Positions 36,901 to 47,105 of a stretch of DNA of 64,000 nucleotides are shown here, one piece after another (within the stretch, counting starts at the first letter, position 1; the number at the start of each line of letters is the position of its first letter). The notes beneath the pieces were generated by a model. The model was not told the DNA's origin. It saw only the letters and a program-made list of their open reading frames with translations, and searched no databases. The position numbers and the translations under genes were made by a program. The DNA is taken from positions 739,461 through 803,460 of the forward strand of contig MNCI01008066.1 of NCBI GenBank assembly GCA_015680685.1. The letters are read 5' to 3'. The stretch comes from Gnetum montanum. Its lineage: Eukaryota; Streptophyta; Gnetopsida; Gnetales; Gnetaceae.

Positions 36901-39900
36901 AGTGAGACATCCACAAAAACTATAAGAATGAGTCCTCTCCTTCATTGTAAACTTGATGAGAGCACTTTGTTTCATTTTGAAGGTGAACAGAAGAGAAGAA
37001 GTGTGCTGGAGATTCCTTAAGTTTTTGTGTGCACTTCTTTTCTTTTGATTCTCACATTCTTGCAACATTATGTTCTCACAATAAGCTAAGATCCTTGCAA
37101 TTATCTCATCCAATTCTTACAATGTTTTCACAAGTTCTCTCAATCTGATCTTAATTCTCACATTCTCATAATCATGTCTCACACTTCTCAGTTTATTGAA
37201 ATCTAAATGGGATCCTACAACTCCTATTGTTCTGGCTGCTAAACTTGGGCAAGCGATCGTTCATTTTGATCATGTAATCTTACTCTCACATGTTCCATCT
37301 ACATGCTCCTTGCACATCCCATGCATATCTCTTCACATGCTCCAAACTTCAGCGGTAGCCAACACATTTTGATACGAAGCTAGCCTACAAGATGTGACTG
37401 CTTAAAGCTAACAAATGAGAAACACTGGAATAGAATGCAATAGAAACAACTCAAAAGTAATGCATTCAACTGATATATCTGGTACATCTTACATGGAAAG
37501 AGGAAGCATCTCTTTACAAGTTATTCTAAAGTTAGGGTTTCCATGGTAATTGCAAAATGGAACCCACTCAAACCATCAACCTTAATGATATACTTTATAT
37601 GTGTCAACAAACTATAGAACGCACCTAGAAATTAAACAAACTCTAGAAAGAACTTAGAAATTAAACTAAACCATACATGTGATACAGTTAAGGTAAGCAA
37701 AGGGGTCCAAGCACTTCATATATCGGACTATAAAATTATTAACCAAGAAAACCCAAGAGCTAAGCATTCCCGCCTGGCCATAAAGATTATTACCTTAGTT
37801 ATCTATCTTAGAAGAAACTTGGATCATCTTATCCATACACGCACACACATGTCAAGCAGCAACAGCAACAACAAAAACTAAACTGAGCTCCCAACATGCA
37901 GATCTTATTATACATAGCTAATGTACTGAACATTTGTGGACAGTAAATTGTAAATTCAAATTTCCTTTAGTAACGAATGAAAAATGTGCATCACAAAGTC
38001 ACATGAACAAAAGAATATAATAGTGCAGCTAAATAAAAGCATAAGTGAAATGGTCAACTTTTTAGATTTGAAATGATCAATTTTTTTTAATTTAATTTTC
38101 AAATTGTTACAAAATAGTATGTTCCAAGTTTCAAGCCATTTAGTAATTTTCCCTTAACCAAAAAAAGAGTCAGATGAGTGTCAAACGTCTTGTTTCTCTG
38201 CTTCCAATGGATTATATTTTAAATTGACTATGACACATTGCATCTTCTAAGGCAGACTTACCATGACCACCATCAAAACAGAATCATGAGTGGTAGATTA
38301 ATAAAGGACACTTGTAAAAGATTCAACAAGCTAAAAGCAGCCCTGTCACCTTGTCATAAATTACTATGTTCATTTATTGTGATGTTTCAAATGGCTGTGT
38401 TTTCAAAATGAGCTTAATGTTTATAGAAAATGAAACTAAATTGCACCAACAGCTTCTATATGAATATAAATTCTATCAAAGATAGAAAAATGACATCAAA
38501 ATATTTGTTCAGATTGAAATTCTACTAACCTCTTCACAAGCGTATAATCATCCTCATTTGCCCACTCTCCAGTTTCTATCATAGGAGATGCTAAGGAATA
38601 ATACCTTCACAAACAGATAGATGGAATCTTTGAGCATAAAATAGTAAACGTAATCATGATCAGAAATCAACAGTACTCATTATGGTGAATGTTAGGACAA
38701 GAAGCTACACACAAAATAGCATAGAGAGAGTAATAATGCTAATTTTCATGTGGGTAAACCATTGTTTTATTTTGTAAAATCATTGACAATCAGATAATTA
38801 GTTTTGAAGAAAAAACAAACCATTTCTTGCAGCATGCAACATGATCTCGAGTACCCATGCAGTCAGCAATTGCTTCCCAATTTAGGTTGTCACGTAGCTG
38901 CAGAGTATTTATTTAAATAGTGTCAGCAATAAAACCAAACATTTTAAAACATCAAGCACAAAACCCCAAAATTACAAAATGCATGCTAATTCCCATAACA
39001 TGTGAAACACTTAAAACAAACCCGTCTAGAAGTAGGTTGTTCCTCTCCTAATTGATTTTTTAGTCTCAAACACTTGGATACCAAATGGAAAAGCTTTGAA
39101 TACTCCTCTTGAGTCCAGGAAGACCCTGCATATAAAATTTTTAAATGAGAATTGCAAAGCTTCCAAAGAGTATTAGCAGGTGAAAAAATGCTTAACAATT
39201 TTAAACATAACTAAACTAGAACTTCTAGCATAAAGATTCAATTACAAGCTATATGTAAGTGAGGAAACCCTAAAACCTCAAAATCGTGAATGACGTAAAA
39301 TAAAGCATATTATGCTCTTAAGATCTTTGGACATGCACACCCAACTACTATAGAACCAGGGTTTCTCCTTTATCCAGAAAAAAGGTTCTTAACATTTACA
39401 TGATCAGGAGTGCCAAAGTCATTTCAGAATGAAGGAAAAAAGAAATCTGTGAACTTCCATTGTACTTTTAGGCAATTCTACCAGGATAGTTATCAGTTAT
39501 AACCAATTTTCCTACATTTTCTTCTTCAATCCTTATTTCCAATTTTCATTCTCCTCCTCATCATCATCATCCTAACCTTATCTCAAATATATGGGATTAG
39601 TTGTATGAGTTCTTCTCTGCCATTCACCTTTGTTGTATGAGTTCCTCTCTGTCATTTACCTCTGTTAAGAGCTAAATTAATATTAATATCTAAATCTCAT
39701 ATATCAATTTTATTTTCGTACCCCAAGTATATTTTAATCTACCTCTTTGTTATTTCTCCTCTACTGTGATAAAGTAGCCTCTTCAAATGGGTGCAGTCTC
39801 TATTCTTCTCTGAACATTTCCCAACTCCAAACTATCCAAGATGGCTTTCCTTTATCTTGACCTATGGGTGCTAGCCCCAAACTTCCGCTTGTAAGATAGC

Positions 39901-42760
39901 TCTTAATTCTATCTTTTCTAGTGATACCTAACATCTACTTTAACATTCTCATCTCTACCACATTTGCACATTATTCCTGTCACTTTTTAAATTGTTGAAA
40001 TTCTGCACCATAAAAAATTGTAGATCTGATAACAATTTTGTAGAGCATTCCCTCTAATCTAATAGGAATTCTGTTATAGAAAGCACAACACTAGCTTCCT
40101 GTCATTTCATCCATCCTATTTTAATTATGTTTGTCACATTATTATTAATCTCACCATCAAGTTGTCCAAATGATCCCATGTATCTAAACTATTTACTTTG
40201 CATTACCAAGTCATTTTAGATTTGAATCTTCATATCTTTGTTACTCATGTATCCACTGACATTGCAGTCCTAGTCCCTCTATTCCATTTTTGACTAACTA
40301 AGCTTTTGCCTGTCTGATTTTAGAGTTCTTCCCCAAGTCTCCATGCATTTCCAAATTGATTTTTCATATCCTCACACCTTGAGTACGGAAAACATTACTT
40401 TCCAAATCTCTCTTTTTCTAATATGCCCAAATGTTCCCAATCTGTTTTACTTTTTCACAAACCTTCCCTTTATAATAATTATCCAATTTTAATAAGATAA
40501 ATAGTATGCAACCATTTGAATATAAAGCATGAATATCATAATGAAAATAAAACCCACGCATGTACAATTAACTTTAAAAAAACATTTATCAAGGAAACAG
40601 TGCAAAACCTCTTGCCACATTTTCCCTCTTGAAACGCCGCCACGTATCCTTAACATGAACTCTGCTTTTCCCAAGAATATCCCCTATGACCTTCCACTTA
40701 TTTCCATGTATGGATTGCAATCTACGATGCTCAAAACAAACACAACATAAATGAGAAACTGATTATTCATTCACAAGTTGAAAAATTCTAAATTGACAAG
40801 CACTACTAATTACAGATGGAAAAATCTAATAATCACAAAGATGCTTCATATACCTTGTAAGAGCCTCAATTTCGTCTTTTGTCCAACCACGTTCTGCTGA
40901 CCTCTCATACAACATATGAGCACGATATCTAATACTGTCAACTGGCCTCCAGGGTAAAACACTGGCTGAAATTTAAAATCAAAGACAAAGATTCAAATGA
41001 AGGAACAGAATACCAGCATCTTATAACATAAGTCCATCTAGGCTACTGTTTATCAGCATTCTGCTAGGTCCCCATATAAATTATGCAAGCATAAGAAATA
41101 TAATGTACTTTTTTCTTCTTTGTCAAATAAACAAGAATGACAAAAAGACAAAAATAGCCCAGAAAGTACCAATTGCCTTCCAGCACTGACTAAGATCTCT
41201 TGATGGTTTTCTGTTCATAACTTTCTGGATCCCATCTTGCATATCATACCCCTTCTCCTGTTAAAATTACGATTTTCTTTGTATGTTACGAAATTTCTAT
41301 GACAGAAATATTTTTGGAGTAATGAATATTAGAAAAAAGTGGAAAATTGAAGAGGCCGTGGCACACATCAAGGTCCGCCAAAAGTCTCGGAATTGAAAAG
41401 CTGAAGCACTGTGCAAGATGGGTAGGAGTGAGAATTTATATCTCATGTCTCCATTTTAAGAAAAGTTCTTCGGTGAATTCTACTGTGCATGCCAAACAAA
41501 TACTTGTTGGCAAAATTTAACAAAGGTTTCGCTATCTACAGGCGTATCGTTACAAAGTGGCCATGGGATATTCGTTACTCTCGAGCCTGTGCTAGCTCAA
41601 ATCTTTTCTGCTGAATTTCAATGACTCCCTAAAAATGTTTACAGAAATGATTTAAATCAAATGAGCATACTGGATACGAAGAAGCAAGATTCGGGTCTAG
41701 ACATATTTACCATGACATACAAAGCTACAGAAAGCCTGAGAGCTTCGTCCTCTTCAGGAGTAAATCGCTTGCCTCTCAAAGGTTCAGGATTCTCATCCTG
41801 ATGCCGCCAGCCAAGACTTATAGCCTTCTGCAGTGCAGCATCCTGTAGGGATTTCTTTTCTGAATCTGCACCTAAGATTTCGATTACATCCGAGAAGGAT
41901 ACCCGTTTTTTCTTGTTATGAGATACAGGGATCTTTTCTTCTGAAGACGGTACATAGGTACCCCTTTGTCCTTTAGTTAAAATATCATTTTCTTCTTCGG
42001 TGGCTCTTTCTTCTGAAATTTCAGTACCTTTGCTGTCGCCGAAACCCGAACGCTTCCTTTTCTTCTTCCTCTTCTTTTCTTCTTGTTTCTCTGAGACGTC
42101 AGTGGAATCTTTTTGTTCATCTGAACCCTCCCTGACATGTTCCCGCGATTTCTTAATTTTCTTCCTCACATGCGAATATACGTCCGCTTCCAGTTTCTCC
42201 GGATCACCAGATTTCCCTACTTCTTCAGTGTCCATCGCTTCTTTCAATTTTGAAGAGTATTCGGCTTCGGCAGTACCTGCCGTTTCCTCTAACCCCGTTT
42301 TCTTCTTATTTTTGTGTTTCTTCTTCTTCTTGGAATAGCTTTCAGCGTATGAACTCTCAAAACCCTCCTTATCCACCTCTGTAGATTCTCCGATATCGTT
42401 GTCTTCTGGATCCTTATGTTTCCTTTTCTTCTTCTTCTTCGAACTCCTTTCTTCTTCGACCTTGACATGTTCCTCTCTCGGTTTCTTCTTTTTCTTCTTC
42501 GAGGCCGTGTCGTCAAGTGTTGGCGACGAAAGATTTCCACGCATTTCGCCCGTTTCGCTCTTGATCTTCTTCTTTTTCTTCTTCGAGGTCATGTCGTCCG
42601 GTGTCGGGCACGAAGAATTTCCATGATATTCGCCCGTCTCGTGCTTGATCTTCCTCTTTTTCTTCTTCGAGATATTGTCGTCTGGTGTAAACGATGAAGA
42701 ATTTCCATGATTTTGGCCCGTTTCGCTCTTGATCTTCTGTTGCTTTGCTCTCTCCACCAT
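30968..42760 (-). CDS. Myb-domain TTF-I/Reb1-type RNA polymerase I termination factor-like protein
   Basis: Nine exons on the minus strand join in frame with GT-AG introns: 42760-41711, 41257-41170, 40965-40854, 40721-40609, 39125-39022, 38897-38821, 38604-38530, 31246-31184 and 31094-30968. Together they give 602 codons plus stop. The first ATG in the long frame is 42760; the frame runs open further upstream but lacks an earlier ATG. The N-terminal half is lysine-rich with KKKKKK tracts (nuclear and nucleolar type) and three 28-residue repeats at about residues 9-92. The C-terminal half has Myb/SANT-like units: GKRFTPEEDEALRLS, RGWTKDEIEALTRLQSIHG with KVIGDILGKSRVHVKDTWRR, GSSWTQEEYSKLF with LNWEAIADCMGTRDHVACC, and a final CRKRWSQMVKHLG. 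The order matches the plant proteins of the Arabidopsis At5g41020 type. Family members bind rDNA terminators to stop RNA polymerase I and block replication forks; that role is inferred here. Intron 7 is 7.3 kb because of transposon insertions. Confidence 0.88.
31602..31815 (+). repeat. 109-bp tandem duplication in intron 7
   Basis: GCATTTGCCAATGTTACAG at 31602 recurs as GCATTTGCCAGTGTTACAG at 31711. Both copies continue through ATTCTCAAGACTT and GCACTTGTTAAACAACT. Identity is about 85-90% by eye. Confidence 0.8.
32600..33600 (-). pseudogene. Copia pol 3' remnant (RT end and RNase H)
   Basis: Minus-strand frames read INTRSDISYVIGILARCMAR, SNAMLHMLRHLKKTKGFGLVF and DSDYTGCLDTNQSILGYLTF, then KIYKIHELVHNQVIELQYIP further down. 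These are the ordered copia RT and RNase H landmarks. Several stops and frame changes are present. The upstream RT continues at 36660-36400 on the far side of a nested insertion. Confidence 0.8.
33600..34390 (+). pseudogene. Nested copia pol 3' remnant, plus strand
   Basis: Plus-strand frames read LKELESARKIFGMKIKRDRK, MRPDIDQAIGVVSRFMSNP, GTAAKWILQYLKETQPYKLQ and, near the end, RTKHIDIKYHFIKDIIEN. These are the copia RT C-terminus through the RNase H end. It interrupts a minus-strand copia element. Confidence 0.75.
34391..34950 (+). repeat. Probable 3' LTR of the plus-strand copia
   Basis: It follows the end of copia pol, contains a TATA-like ATGATATAAAGGGG (about 34631) and ends AACCA. No second copy is in the window, so the boundaries are approximate. 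Confidence 0.4.
34953..35675 (+). repeat. Second copia-type LTR, before a primer-binding site
   Basis: It begins TGTGACGATT and ends CTCTAACA immediately before a perfect initiator-Met tRNA primer-binding site. A TATA-like ATATTTATAAG is near 35455. The right end is certain from the primer site; the left end is a guess from the TG dinucleotide. Confidence 0.5.
35676..35687 (+). other. tRNA-iMet primer-binding site
   Basis: TGGTATCAGAGC, complementary to the 3' end of plant initiator methionine tRNA and abutting the LTR end. It is the standard primer site of many copia and some Ty3 elements. Confidence 0.85.
35688..36300 (+). pseudogene. Retrotransposon leader and possible gag start
   Basis: Downstream of the primer site is an untranslated leader, then a frame at 35906-36190 with EKIHEELISSRSTIDEALLH, a charged helical stretch plausible for the start of gag. 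It stops at 36190 and the element is cut off near 36300, where minus-strand copia sequence resumes. Confidence 0.4.
36400..36660 (-). pseudogene. Copia reverse transcriptase N-terminal remnant
   Basis: On the minus strand VVRNKWVF, then IKTTFYNGYLH and KVTKLLYGLKKAPCLLYAK. This is the start of copia RT (KWVF...MDVKTAFLNG...LYGLKQAP). It is the upstream half of the element whose downstream half lies at 33600-32600. Confidence 0.75.
36700..38520. other. Unassigned part of intron 7
   Basis: AT-rich, no coding frame or repeat pair recognised. Confidence 0.4.
42485..42736 (-). repeat. Three 84-bp coding repeats in TTF-I-like exon 1
   Basis: On the minus strand three 28-residue units start KIKSETGQ, KIKHETGE and KIKSETGE at residues 9, 37 and 65. 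Each ends in a PDD or LDD block followed by SKKKKK. Confidence 0.9.
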
Positions 42761-43009
42761 TGAAGGTTCTTCCTGTAGAATGTTCTTCCTCTGAAACCTT
42801 ACAATGCAGGATCTAAACAAATAAGAATAAGGCTTAAGCTTAGCTTCAACCAGATGGAGGGACGTTAAGGAACGAACTCAGATACGAAATCGAAACCAAA
42901 AGCTTTCCATGGCATGCATACGTAACCCTGTACCTGGCGGGCGGAAGCAAAACGCAGCGTTCTAGGTGTTTTGTCACGTCATCATTTTTCCGTTCTCACA
43001 AAAGGTTTA

Positions 43010-43400
43010 AAATAATAAAGGATGGAAATTTGGTGTTATAAAGTAATTAATGATTATAGCCTTTATTTATTCTAGGGCAAACTTGGAACCTCGTACATGG
43101 AGTAGCCATGATGGCCCCAAAGATGCGGAAGAATGAAAAATGCTTGGGCACTATTGGTATCCTTTTAGGGACTTTGAGGTATCTTATAGTAAAAGTTGAA
43201 GACTTCTTAACGTTTTGTTTATAATTTAAAATTTGTAATATTTTGTTTATTGTTTAAATAAAAAAATTCAGAGTATATCATATATTTAATATTGAGTAGA
43301 AAAACAAGAAATGGTAGCATCCTTTAGAGGAATAGAGAGCTTGGCAAGCACAACTTGGTAGTGGCAAGGGGGTGCATTGGGACATCGTAACCTTGTGAAT
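43010..43400. other. Region upstream of the TTF-I-like gene
   Basis: Intergenic DNA between the host gene and the transposon stack. It is AT-rich at 43190-43300. No coding frame is supported. Confidence 0.4.
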
Positions 43401-43956
43401 CCCCACGGGAAGCATGATGTCATCTTCAACTAGGCAAAGGAGGAATTCTGAGTTGACAAGGCAAGGACAAGGATGTGGTTTCGAGTAGGTTCACTCCCAT
43501 ATAAAAATCACCTTCTAACACTAAATCTAGATATTATGAAAAGGTAATTTATTTGCTAGAAAACAAAAAACTAGTTATCTTCAATTATTCAAAAGATAAT
43601 ATTACAACAATGTTCCACAACCCACAAAACATTTAAAACCTCTCAAAACACTCAAACGACGCTGCAAAGCAGAGGCTCCACAACCACACAATGATTGCTC
43701 TCCATGCAAGACACAATCAATAGAGAATTTCTTCCACAACCCAGAATTGAAATCTCATCACATAAGCAAGACTAGAACACATAAGCCTACACAATTGACC
43801 TTAGAGCTGCAACCTCTATGCACTCACTCAATGTGTTCTCGCTTCTCTTGCTCAATGTCACAGCCTAAAAATTTGCAAAGTTTAGTTATTTAATTTAATA
43901 CATATGATTATTTCTTTAATGTTGTCAAATGTGTTTCAATGAATTAGCTTTAATAT

Positions 43957-46017
43957 TTTTGGTTAAATCTTTTTTTTTAAGAGAAGAAAAACCAAGTTCT
44001 ATAGTGGCTAGGATACCTCTTAAAATGCAAGAAAAAACTAAGAATGTCCATGAAAACAAAGGATGATGGAGCAATCAGCTAAAAAATGACAAGTAGACAC
44101 CATTCATTCTAGAAAACCCATTGATTACGAGATATCCACACTATGTGCAAAGCTGCTGCTCTAAGGGTTTTGTGTTTACGCCTCTTCCATTTATCCTGAT
44201 TTTAAGGGATGCGAGTTAGTAAATCATGTAGGAATCACCAGAGCCAACACGCAATCTGCCATGTAAACATTTTGACATAAAAATTTTGCATTTAGGAATA
44301 ATAACATCATGCCACCATGACTCTTTTATGTGATCTTTGATACATGATGCAAGGCTTGGATAAGCCTCACATAGCTTGTATTGAGCCAGTTGACCCCATT
44401 GCACAACCTGATCTTGAACTTTGATATTTTGCTAGAACCAGTGCCTTAATTTTTCGAAGCTTCGCCATGTTGGACTAGCCCTAATAATGGTTGGAGCATT
44501 GTGAAACAAAGTATTATTATAAAGATATTTGGCTTGCATTACTTGAACCCATGGTTTGTCACCTATATAGAGTTGCCAAATAAGCTTTTCCAAGTAATGC
44601 GAAATTAATGTGATGTAAATGTCTAATACCCCAGCCTCCTTCCTAGACTATATGACAAAGATGATCCAAATTAATTGAGTGGAAATTGTGTTCTTTAACA
44701 TGAGATCAAAGAAAATGTCTTTCCAACTTTTCCAATTGATACAACACTGCTTACGAGCTTTATAACATGATAAAAAATAAAGAGGAGTTTCCTAAAGAAC
44801 ATCAAAGCAACTATAGCCTCCCTGCTTAAGTCAGAAGCTTCTATTTCCAAGCCGACAATCTTTTATTTATTTTTTAAATCACTTCCTCCCACAAATTAAT
44901 TCTCATCCATCATAACAATAGAGGAATGCCCAAATACTTAGTAGGTTGTTTGTCTTCTTGACATTGGACTTTAGAACAATACTCTTGAAAAACATTTGCA
45001 GGTGTCCAAAAATTGAAAATCTTGCTTTTTGTGAAATTGATTTGATGTCCTGAAGCTTTGGAAAAAACATGAAAACAATCAAAAGCATGAGTGAGCACAA
45101 AAGCAGTTCCCTACAAAAAAATAAAAGTATCATCAACAAGCTAAGAGTGTGTGAAATCAAAACATCAATGAGCTAGGATAATGCCCTTGATACATTGCTA
45201 CATTTTGAATTTTCTAATTATGGCATCAATCCATTCCATTGCCATAAGAAATAAATAAGGAGAAATTGGGTCACCTTGGCAAATCCCATTTCTGGATAAA
45301 AAATCACTAGTACGCACTGCATTAATCAAGAGAAAAATGGATACCTTTATAACATTATCCCAATTTACAAATCCAATGATCTGCAAAACCAAACTTCAGT
45401 AGCATTGCATCAAGAAATTCCCAAGAGATTTTTTCATAGGTTTTGCTAATGTCTAATTTTAGATTCAGACTTGGGGTCTTTTGGAGAGAAGTGGAATGAA
45501 GAATCTCTTGACTGAGAAGAATGTGATCTAAAATATACCTATTAGGAACAAAACTAGCTTACTCTAGAAAAATAATTGATTGGAGAACTTTACGCACTTG
45601 ATTTGCCATAAACTTGGAGATAATCTTATAAATGGTGTTGCATAAGCTAATTGGCCTAAAATCTTTGATGTTGCTTGCCCCAGCTTTTTTTGGCAATCTG
45701 GAGATCCAAGTGATATTAAATTCACTTAGAATACAATCTATCCTCCAAAATTCAAACACCAAATTGGAAATGTTTTTACCAACAATGTGTGACAATTTTT
45801 AAAAAAATTCAATTGTAAAACCATCTGAGCTAGGGGCTTTGTTATTTGCCATGCTTTTGATGATGTTCAACACCTCATCCATCATTGGGATTATATTAAG
45901 CATTTGAATGTCATAGGCTATGAGTTTGGCCTCAATCACCCCTAGGACTTTCTTCAAAGCATCTTGATCTGTATCTATTCTTGTGCCCAATAAATCATGA
46001 TAAATTTTGATTAAATC
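43957..46017 (-). mobile_element. L1-type LINE, 5' truncated
   Basis: The fragment is bounded by TTTTGGTTAAATC (43957-43969) and TTTTGATTAAATC (46005-46017), a 13-bp duplication with one mismatch. A poly(A) tail (T run at 43970-43978) marks its 3' end on the minus strand. That combination is the signature of target-primed reverse transcription. About 2.03 kb remains of a normally 6-7 kb element; the endonuclease is lost. Confidence 0.85.
44200..45990 (-). pseudogene. LINE reverse transcriptase and zinc-ribbon remnant
   Basis: Minus-strand frames in order: LNIIPMMDEVLNIIKSMANN (about 45900), KDFRPISLCNTIYKIISKFM (45690), NGICQGDPISPYLFLMAMEW (45290), LVDDTFIF for the FADD catalytic box (about 45140), SGHQINFTKSKIF (45050) and KQPTKYLGIPLL (44930). 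Near 44400-44216 AQYKLCEAYPSLASC and SWWHDVIIPKCKIFMSKCLH fit the zinc-binding RT-associated domain of plant L1 elements. Multiple frame breaks make it inactive. Confidence 0.85.
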
Positions 46018-46251
46018 ATATAATTACATTGCTATCATCACTATTATTACCATTACTATTATTGTTGTTGTTGTCACTAGTTTTCCATATAAGTGAATGC
46101 AATCCACTTACTATGATGTTTTGTTAAAATCTTGTATCCTTTATTTTACTATTGCTGGAGCTCAATCATAGGTTTACTTTATATTTTATGATTAAATGTT
46201 GAAATACCATTACCCCCAAGAAGTTTTTCTTTGGTAAGTTATCATACCTTT

Positions 46252-47105
46252 TGATGAGCAGCGAGGTACCCCTATGCCCAACTATACAAATCATAGGCAT
46301 TCACGTGCAATCTAGTCGAATTTCGCAGACTTTAGCTACCAAGTACGCTAGAGCTAAACAATGCGTGCGTGTTGTCTGTTCATTGTTTTTCCAGTCCCAC
46401 TTGTGAGATGCAATTGTATGGTTAAGTGTGACTGAGGCGTAAGATTTTTATTATTTTGTGTTTTATCAAGTTACTCGCCTAGAACAAGAATAAAAGTAAG
46501 AGTAATTAAATGCTAAGTAAACTATGGTCTAATCTAGCCTAGCACAAGTAACCTTTCCCACTTCCTGAACACATCCTAAACTTTGTGTAAACATTGCTGG
46601 GTTGTCAAACGCTAACCATTTCTGAGCTACCAAGTGTCACACTTATGTTCAAAGGGGTTGTGCTTGTGTATTTTAATGAGTTACTTGATTAATCAAAATT
46701 AATTACTGCATGAACAACATTAATATAAATTACATGAAATCACAATATATAAACGCATAAGAAAGAAAGTCTCAAGCGCTACAAGGATGAATCAAAGAGT
46801 TTGTCTTTATTGCCAACACAATGGTGTGTTCAGGTACATTAATGCTTGAATAAAGATCCATTCACACTTAGACCTTCTGCTGTAGGCACTTGGAAAATAT
46901 TCTAACTCTCAAATGGACAAACTACAAGAATTTCACTACTTGACTACCAAAAATTACCCTCAATTGTGCGCCCAGGGGTTGTATTTATAGACCTGGGAGT
47001 AACCCTGCGATATTGAATGTACAATATTGCATCTTGGACCGCGATATCGTGTACTCAATATCGTGACCACTCTGATATCAAAGTATATGAAAACATGATT
47101 TATCA
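46252..47105 (-). mobile_element. Family-A solo LTR
   Basis: 854 bp, the same family as 8040-8908. It is flanked by a perfect 5-bp duplication CCTTT (46247-46251 and 47106-47110). A TATA box CTATAAATACAACC is on the minus strand at about 46980-46996. No internal sequence is present, so it formed by recombination between the two LTRs of a former full element. It sits within the del-like solo LTR. Confidence 0.92.

Larger units (their letters stand above)
31247..38529 (-). other. Seventh intron of the TTF-I-like gene, transposon-filled
   Basis: A 7.28-kb intron bounded by donor AG/GTTAGT and acceptor ATTGCAG/T on the minus strand. It contains a minus-strand copia remnant (32600-33600 and 36400-36660) split by plus-strand copia material (33600-36300), a 109-bp tandem duplication near 31600-31800, and unassigned AT-rich DNA (36700-38500). 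The exons on either side still join in phase. Confidence 0.8.

Noticed and set aside
42000-42697. Plus-strand serine/phenylalanine-rich ORFs over the TTF-I-like exon 1
   Set aside because: They are antisense shadows of the lysine-rich coding exon (AAG tracts read as CTT).
42761-42820. Extended N-terminus of the TTF-I-like protein from a TTG
   Set aside because: The frame is open but the first in-frame ATG is 42760; a non-ATG start has no support. An upstream non-coding exon is possible because of an AG acceptor near 42796.
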